Shown here: positions 58,501-64,000 of the stretch, one piece after another | Layout of the letters: every line of letters starts with the position of its first letter | Position numbering within the stretch: the first letter of the stretch is position 1 | Source: Klebsormidium nitens | Lineage: Eukaryota; Streptophyta; Klebsormidiophyceae; Klebsormidiales; Klebsormidiaceae | Length of the DNA stretch: 64,000 bases | NCBI GenBank assembly: GCA_000708835.1 | Contig: DF237431.1 | Location: 1-64,000, forward strand | Reading direction: 5' to 3' | Program-made: the position numbers and the translations under genes | The notes under the pieces: model-generated | What the model was told of the DNA's origin: nothing | What the model saw: only the letters and a program-made list of their open reading frames with translations | Database searches by the model: none

Positions 58501-61369
58501 CCACTTCGCAGGTCAAGGTGACCGAGTCCATCGTAGGCTTCCAGAAGAAGCACATTCTGCACGACAAGGTCATTGAGGAGTGCTCCCTGCAGCTGCCGCC
58601 CACCGAGTACGACACGTGTGCGATCGTGAGTGGTCGATACGCTCCCCCACCTAAAAGGGTTGCGCTCGTACTAGTTCGTGTCTGGACGTGTTAAGGGATT
58701 GAAAGCGTGCTCTAATTGCTGACATCTGTTTTTGAAGACTGCCCAGTTTTGAAGCCCGGCATCGCCAGCCCCTGAAAGTCTAGGATGGGAGAATCCCAGC
58801 TACTTGTTGTGCTTTCATAACTTCCGTCCACCGCTCAATCTACTAATTGCCAAGTGCATCGTTCGTCGACGCGCGCTGCACTTCGAGTTGCAATGTTACA
58901 GTCTCGAGGTGGATTTCCACTGCCGAAATCGGATGTCTCTGCTCATTTCCTAACAAATCCCCCCCTCTTTCCAGTGGTGGGACGTCCCCCCCGAGGCGGT
59001 GTACCGGTTGGAGCAGGAGGGCAGCCTGATGGACGCCATGAACGGCGTGAAGCGCATGGTCATCTCCATCCTGCCGCAGCTCTCCCTAAGTGAGCCGAAG
59101 CCGTTTGTTTGCGCCCCCCTCAAACGAATGCTTCTGCGTCGTCAGTCTCACCCTGCGCGCCATGCATGAGAAGGCATTCTCCGGCGGACGGATTGACCTC
59201 TGATTCATGGGGGCTGTGATTCAGCATTTTCTTGGCTAGAAGACTGTAGCTTCTGGTAGTTGCATGCTTTGAATCGCAGGACTTCGTTTCTCTTAGGTTC
59301 CAGCCTTGAATACTGAATTTGCAAAATCATGGACAAGGGAGGTCCATCACTGATGTGCTTCGTTTTGCAGCTTGCGATAAGCGTGTTGTTCACCTTCGCC
59401 TTCCTCAGCGGCTTTCGAACTTCCTTGCTCCTTGAACCTGCCTATCAAAGTCTTTCGATGGTCGCCCAAGGTTCCTGATTTGACGATTCTGACATTGCAA
59501 AGGATGAGGTTATAACTCGGTGGGCTCCTTTTGAACACAATGCGAAAGCAAAACTGCCTGATTGTTGGGAGGATACAAGCAAAGGTAAAAGCTTGCACTC
59601 TTTCCCAATCTTTGCAGTGGACCGCCAAGATATCGGAGGGCATGCCGTGCTTAGTCAGGAGGCCACGCAGAGACCGCAGGTGCAATCAGAAGCTCTCTTG
59701 ATCGATTGTCATTGCCCCTCCTCGTGTCTAATTGGCTTTCGTGTCTTTGTGAGGGTCCTCGCCATGACTCGCCATTCTGGGAGGCGAATATTGTCCAACA
59801 AGATAGCTGACTTCTGAGAAAGCTCAGAGCTCTAGTGCAGAAGCACCGATTTTGCAGAATCAAAACGTAAGCAGGTGTTGAACAAAGCGGATGTAGCGGC
59901 GTAAATCTGATGAATAGATTGGCTTGGAATGCGGTTAGGCACACAAGTCCATGTTAGACTTAGGCATTCCTCTTGTGCATATTCGCAAATCTCGTAACGT
60001 GGGGCAACGCCTCGATACCCCAATACAACTGTCGCGGGGAATCCGGTTGACACCTCATCTAGGCTCAGCGTCCTGAGCAATGCCAGCCCTGACTGTTACT
60101 CTTGCTTCTTCAGGTGTTCATCTTCGATGCATACCCGGGCGGCATCGGCATAACCAAGCAGGTAAGACCGCTTCTCTGCCGCTGGCCATCGCCCTCAATT
60201 TCTGTGGAAAGAAGCAGTCCCGCTTGAACCGCGGGGTCCCCTGCCGGGAGCTAAGCATTCCCTGCATGCGATGGCTGTCAATTAATGTTTACCCGACTGA
60301 TCAAAAGCAGAGTGAGTCGCAGGATTCTTTTCGGCCTGCGAAGACAACGAGTGTTCGCCTCTGGCGAAAGTCTGCAGAGGAAGACTCTTCACGAGATCAT
60401 GTGAAGCAGATCTCCTGAATCAGTTGACTCTTTGCGCAGGCTTACGGCAAGATTGAGGAGGTGTGGCGGCAGGCGCTGAGCGTGCTCCGGGAGTGCGACT
60501 GCTCGGAAGGCTGCCCCAGCTGCGTCCAGGTGAGCTTCTCTAGGCCCGAACAGTTGTTACGCGAAGCTGGAATTGTATCGAGAAGAGTTTCTTGCCTGGT
60601 ACTCCAGCACTGAACAAAAAGTTATACGAGGCTGTGATGCTATCGTCGGCTGTTTCATGGCTGGACAGAAGGTTGACCTCAAGCCCATCAGAGAACGTTC
60701 CACGCTTCGTTTGAAACAGCGTCCGAGTCATCCAGGCTGGGAGGCGAGGTCTCGAGCCTCACGCTAAGTTTTTGATGCATGAGAGAGCCAGTCGCGGGTT
60801 TCGAGATGCTCGCATCTTCTCAATCCACTTAAGCGTGGATTTTCGTTCATTCTTGTCTTTTTGTAATTCGTTTCGCAAGTCGTAGAAAGCTGCGACCCAG
60901 CAGACCTCCGGCCGCTGTACTGATCTCAGCTCATCTAGTTGATCTCTTCAAAGTCCCAAATAATTCAGGATCACTCGTCACGTGGTGTTGATAATCATGC
61001 AGATGATCTGAAAAACATATTCTCCTGGTTTTGCAGCCGTCGTCCTTTGAGAGCGTCTCCGGATCCATGGCCGTCAAGAAGGCGTGCCGCATCCTCCTGG
61101 AGGCCTTGCTGGCGGACTGGATGCTCACCACCGAGGCTGCAGATGAGGCACCGATCCCCACGACAGGGCCTCCTGAGAGCCACTTCCACTCGGCGGCCAG
61201 TGCACAAAGAGACGCGGTTGCGAAGCCAAAAGCTGAGCCGTTAAGAGATGCGACAAACTTTGGGAAGAGATGCCAGGCAAAGCTTGAGCAGAATGAGGAG
61301 GTGAAAGTTAGGAGCGTCAAAAAGAAGAGCGCCGTGCCCCGGCAGGTTATTGACTTGGAAGACGAATGA
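46527..61369 (+). CDS. HRQ1: HRQ1-type DEAH-box 3'-5' DNA helicase with long disordered N-terminus
   Basis: HRQ1/MrfA helicases act in DNA repair, including crosslink repair. Twenty-six exons from ATG 46527 to TGA 61369 phase throughout (main ones 47016-49141, 49828-49945, 52358-52441, 53701-53859, 54441-54542, 55770-55931, 56601-56776, 58975-59089, 60440-60529, 61037-61369) and give about 1,557 residues. Residues 1 to ~740 are disordered, with a central coiled coil and two PEPDF motifs. Helicase motifs follow: [11 protein letters not shown] (Walker A), [41 protein letters not shown] and QQIGRAGRR. The C-terminal DUF1998/MZB region has DAYPGGIG and the zinc cysteines [14 protein letters not shown]-interaction-like motifs lie at the N-terminus ([16 protein letters not shown]) and the extreme C-terminus (VIDLEDE). 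Two introns use GC donors. A small exon, 59618-59679 (DRQDIGG), is easily missed. The Arabidopsis protein, as I recall, has a ubiquitin-like N-terminus, which I do not see here. Confidence 0.92.
49615..49735. repeat. 54-bp minisatellite, about 2.3 copies
   Basis: The word ATGCGGTT recurs 54 bp apart (49642 and 49696), and CGGACAG-type words recur with a similar period, so two full units and a partial unit are visible. It lies in the HRQ1 intron before the Walker A exon. The frame stays open through it, but the flanking exons join in phase without it. Confidence 0.65.
51976..52265. mobile_element. MITE-like element in an HRQ1 intron
   Basis: The ends are inverted repeats with one mismatch: TAGGTTTGTTACACTT on the left and, reverse-complemented, TAGGGTTGTTACACTT on the right. 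They enclose about 290 bp of GC-richer sequence without a coding frame. The TAGGG start recalls hAT-derived MITEs, but the flanks show no clear 8-bp target duplication, so the superfamily is uncertain. It lies between helicase exons 51574-51627 and 52358-52441. Confidence 0.6.
53531..53583 (+). repeat. tRNA-like relic, possibly SINE-derived
   Basis: TAGTCTAGTGGTAGAGT matches a tRNA D-arm/A-box, and a B-box-like GGATCGAACTC follows about 20 bases later. The spacing is too short for a functional tRNA and no acceptor stem forms. It lies in the HRQ1 intron just before exon 53701-53859. Confidence 0.3.
54129..54352 (+). repeat. Two decayed tandem copies of HRQ1 exon 54441-54542
   Basis: The working exon starts CAG/GCGGAGCTGGTGAAGGCGGG and encodes [20 protein letters not shown]. 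Copies at 54129-54195 and 54278-54352 keep the acceptor, most of the coding block and the end of the KLTD/KLTE segment. Only the third copy runs on to a donor in frame (DMLKQE/GTGAGA). The second copy differs from the real exon by few bases, so it is young; the first has diverged more. Upstream sequence including CCCTTATACCCAGTCTT is duplicated too, giving a unit of about 160 bp. Confidence 0.9.
55932..56601 (+). other. Two consecutive GC-AG introns in HRQ1
   Basis: Exon 55770-55931 ends CCAG/GCGAGT and exon 56092-56191 ends ACAG/GCAAGC. Both joins are fixed by protein motif continuity (HPDQ to LFSRGIE, and LPLT to EEDEALF) and by phase, with no usable GT at either place. GC donors are normally about 1% of introns; two adjacent ones suggest weak, possibly regulated splicing here. 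Confidence 0.85.
57559..57597 (+). repeat. Duplicated 3' end of HRQ1 exon 57277-57381 with its splice donor
   Basis: The exon end GCACCAGCGGGAGTCGTACC followed by AG/GTGAGC is repeated about 200 bp downstream, with a 3-bp insertion, as GCACCAGCGGGAGTCTTTCG then TACCAG/GTGAGG. The copy still has a good donor, so it could act as a decoy or alternative 5' splice site. Confidence 0.8.
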
Positions 61370-62471
61370 CGACGCTGAGCTTGATCAGGACGTTATAAGG
61401 AATTAGTGGGTGGTGCTAGCCCTTGCGTCCGCCGTTGCAGTCTTGGCAGAGGGCGGCCACTCTCTGTGCTTGAAAAGAGATCAATTTTAGGGGGTTGAGT
61501 TAGTGGTGCGCGTTCGTAGGTCGGATCAATCTCGCACCCAGATAAGAGGACTGAGGCTTGACTTTAACATTTTCCATCGAACGCACTAGAAGGCAGATGT
61601 CCAATCAAGATAATTCTCAAACGGCAAGTTGCTTTCATCTGCGATTCAAAACAAGTTGAGTACACCCGCAGACATCGCGCTCCATCGACTCTCCGAATCA
61701 TGCGTCTAATTGTTAGATGTGCACACGACACAATTGTGACATAATGTACTCAGGTTTACCTATATACGTACCGTCGAATCACGTGCATCACTTATACATA
61801 CATGGTTTCACCGCTCATCAAGGCCCATGCAATCTCTGAAACCAAAAAATGCATGGCCAGCGCGCGGTCACGGCCGCAATGCATGGGCGGCTTGCATGCA
61901 AATTAATGCTCTTGTGCAACATGAAGGGGTGGATGGCTGTAGTGTTTCCAAAAGGCCGCCACGGTAGCAACCTGCCAGGTGTACCTCAGCGTTGCCGTCG
62001 GCGGCCCGGCCCGCGGCACGCGCGGGCCCCTTGATTTCTGAGTATATGTGCGACAGCCAGGCTCCTTAGTACATAGCTGCGTGGTCCATAGGAGGTCCAT
62101 AGGTGTTAGGGCGCCGGTCGTTTGAAAACGATACGTCACCAATACCAAGCCATTCGAACGCAAGAAGCGGCTGACTCCATCTGGAAGCGCAGCGCACAAT
62201 CTCTGAAGCGAGCCGTTCACCAGATCAGCAAGACGCTGACGGGCTGCCAGTGAGTTCCAGCATATTCGACGTAAACATTTGACGAAGATAGAGGATTATT
62301 CTCACTCCATTGTTTGACACTGGTAAATCTAAATGCTTGTGCTTTGATCCCGTAATGTAGGGTAGAATTAACTCGACTACTCAGGCCTACTTTGATCTGT
62401 GAAAAGGGCACCAGTCCGGACGTCAGAATAACTCTCTCCTGCCACCAAGCATAAGGGTCAAATTCCAAGTC
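61370..62471. other. Intergenic interval between convergent HRQ1 and CLC genes
   Basis: No gene was recognised. It includes both 3' flanks. The segment 61975-62040 is very GC-rich and shares a core with 37830-37880: both read TTGCCG-TCGGC or GGCGGC, then GGCCCG/CGCGGC, then CCCCTTGATTT. They are probably fragments of one dispersed repeat. Confidence 0.5.
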
Positions 62472-63842
62472 TCAAGGGAGAGAAAATAGAACGTCCTCGA
62501 CGCTTCGACTCGATGTGTGCGCTCTGTGATGGGTGGGGCTGGATGCGATGGGGCTAGTGATGCTTGGATGGGTGTTTGGCGTTGCTTGGCGTGAGTGCCT
62601 GCTAACTTGGTCCTCATACGACTCGATCCGGCCTTCGAAAGTTCTCTCGGCGTTGACAAGGTCTTTCCGGGTGATGATGCCAATTACCCTGCAAAAACAG
62701 TCAAAAGTCACCTCACCGGATGTGAGAAGCTTACGGAGATAATCATATCCATCTGGAACCAAGCCACGCTTGCATCTGAACATATCAAGGACTGCAGATC
62801 AGTCCAAATAATTAAATGCGACCGAAATAGATGTTTAGGCCTCCGTTTCACCTGCTAACTTACGTCTGCTGCTTCATGGCAATCGACCAATATGATTCCG
62901 TGCAATGAAGAGGGCGGATTCTGTTAACATGATCAACCTCCTTGCGAGCAAAACTTACAGATTTCTTGAGCTGACGACCAGGAGATGCCGCAGTCCTAGG
63001 CTTCGGAAGAGGATGTAGACACGCTGCGCCGAGCACTCTCGTCTCACCTACGAGGTTACAAAGGATAGTGTAGGTCCAATCAGTCGAAGTAAAACAGAAG
63101 TAGAAAAGGTCAGCGACTTCAATGAATGCTATGTGAGTGTTACTATGAGACTGGGGCTGTTGGTCTGCAGAAAGGTTCGATCCATTTTTTGGACGCAGAT
63201 GACGCGGTGACATACACCAATCACCCAATCCAGCGTCTTTCAAAACTTCGTGCATGGGAGTCATTTCGAAAAGCCCGATGCAGAGTAGGGTGCAGATGAT
63301 TCGACACAAGGCAAGTGGTCCTTTCCGATGAAGAGCGATCCAGAGATGATACTTACAGTCAAAGGAGCTCTGTTCATGAATGGGGTCAGGTCCAGAGCCA
63401 GGTTCGCAACGTCCCTGCCGACCGCGTCTGTTGGGCTTCCATTCGGACTGCTGCTCGCTCCTCCGTTTTCCGGGTCGTGTTCTCCTCCCAAAAGCGCCCG
63501 CTCAGCTTCGCTTGACCTATCTCTGTCCACATTCAACGCATCCACTGTCTCTGGCGTAGAATTCAGGTACCTTCTGTGCGGGTTGTGAATCAGGTGGTAC
63601 ATCCGCATGGCTCGCTCTAGCATGCGGTGCTTGGCTGAGGTCGACGACGAAAACGAGTCGCGACGAGTCGAGCTCCGGTGACCAGGGTGCTGGGGCATCG
63701 GCACAAAATGCTGGTGTTCTAGAAGGACAAGGAGCTGACTGCGCAGAATCAGGCCCACGAGGCGGCCGTCTTCTGAGAAGACTGGGAAGCCGTTGTGCAG
63801 GGTCTTCCGCAGGATCTGGACAACATCGGCAACGCGTACAAT
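62472..63842 (-). CDS. CLC: CLC-type chloride channel/transporter, C-terminal CBS region (partial)
   Basis: CLC proteins move chloride or nitrate, often in exchange for protons, across plasma or endomembranes; their cytosolic C-terminus carries two CBS domains. Exons 63842-63357, 63047-62959 and 62688-62472 (stop) phase together and give 263 residues. CBS1 is seen in VRVADVVQILRKTLHNGFPV and EDGRLVGLILRSQLLVLL. A disordered ~100-residue insert separates it from CBS2, read as MNRAPLTVRRECSAQRVYIL, FRSLGLRHLLVV and VIGIITRKDLV. The segment RVYILFRSLGLRHL and the VIGIITRKDL ending resemble plant CLC-d and animal CLC-6/7, which are endosomal/Golgi types. The membrane part must lie beyond the right edge of the window. 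The last ~70 residues (VNAERTFEGR onward) are a poorly conserved tail. Confidence 0.9.
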
Positions 63843-64000
63843 CTGGAAAAAAAGACAGATCTTTAGAATTTCTTCAACGCCCGAGACAGCCCCGTGGCTC
63901 TCAGATGAAGACTACGAACAAAGATGGAAGCGAGCTCTCGGCCTGAGAACGTGAAATCTCTACGGGAAACGCTTAAAAGTAATAGATTGGTACGAAGACC

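Noticed and set aside
1-64000. CRISPR arrays, bacterial-type operons, ribosome-binding sites or terminators
   Set aside because: The window is intron-rich nuclear DNA. The tandem repeats present are exon-edge duplications and minisatellites, not spaced direct repeats.

Overview
This window is nuclear eukaryotic DNA. It has many short exons split by GT-AG introns whose acceptors mostly read TGCAG, with G/C-rich third codon positions inside exons and A/T-richer introns. The gene content (an HRQ1-type helicase close to plant HRQ1, a plant-type RING-H2 ligase, a CLC-d-like channel, a KDZ transposon) suggests a green-lineage, probably streptophyte-algal genome. A Klebsormidium-like alga is my best guess. 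That is inference; no marker gene here fixes the species. All gene models below were spliced by hand from conserved motifs, splice consensus and reading phase.

Layout. 0.5-7.6 kb (-): a compact NADPH oxidase. 9.3-17.7 kb (-): a very large cysteine-repeat protein with EsV-1-7-type repeats and a 958-residue disordered/coiled-coil exon. 18.1-30.3 kb: what looks like a two-gene DNA transposon. A KDZ (Kyakuja/Dileera/Zisupton) transposase runs rightward and a zinc-ribbon protein runs leftward, the two converge, both proteins end in a SAM-like domain, and a ~150-bp inverted repeat lies 140-200 bp upstream of each start codon. 32.7-34.9 kb (+): a RING-H2 ubiquitin ligase. 36.0-37.6 kb (-): a two-exon gene with an Arg/Ser-rich tail. 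39.2-44.6 kb (+): indoleamine 2,3-dioxygenase, with an array of six decayed copies of the start of exon 7 in the preceding intron. 46.5-61.4 kb (+): a 26-exon HRQ1-type DEAH helicase with two decayed tandem copies of one exon, two consecutive GC-AG introns and a MITE-like insertion. 62.5 kb to beyond the right edge (-): the C-terminal CBS part of a CLC chloride channel/transporter.

The most unusual points are the two-gene KDZ element with shared flanking repeats, the EsV-1-7 protein (a family known mainly from brown algae and their viruses), and the recurring tandem duplication of exon edges inside two unrelated genes. Apart from the two transposon genes, I see no evidence that neighbouring genes act in one pathway.
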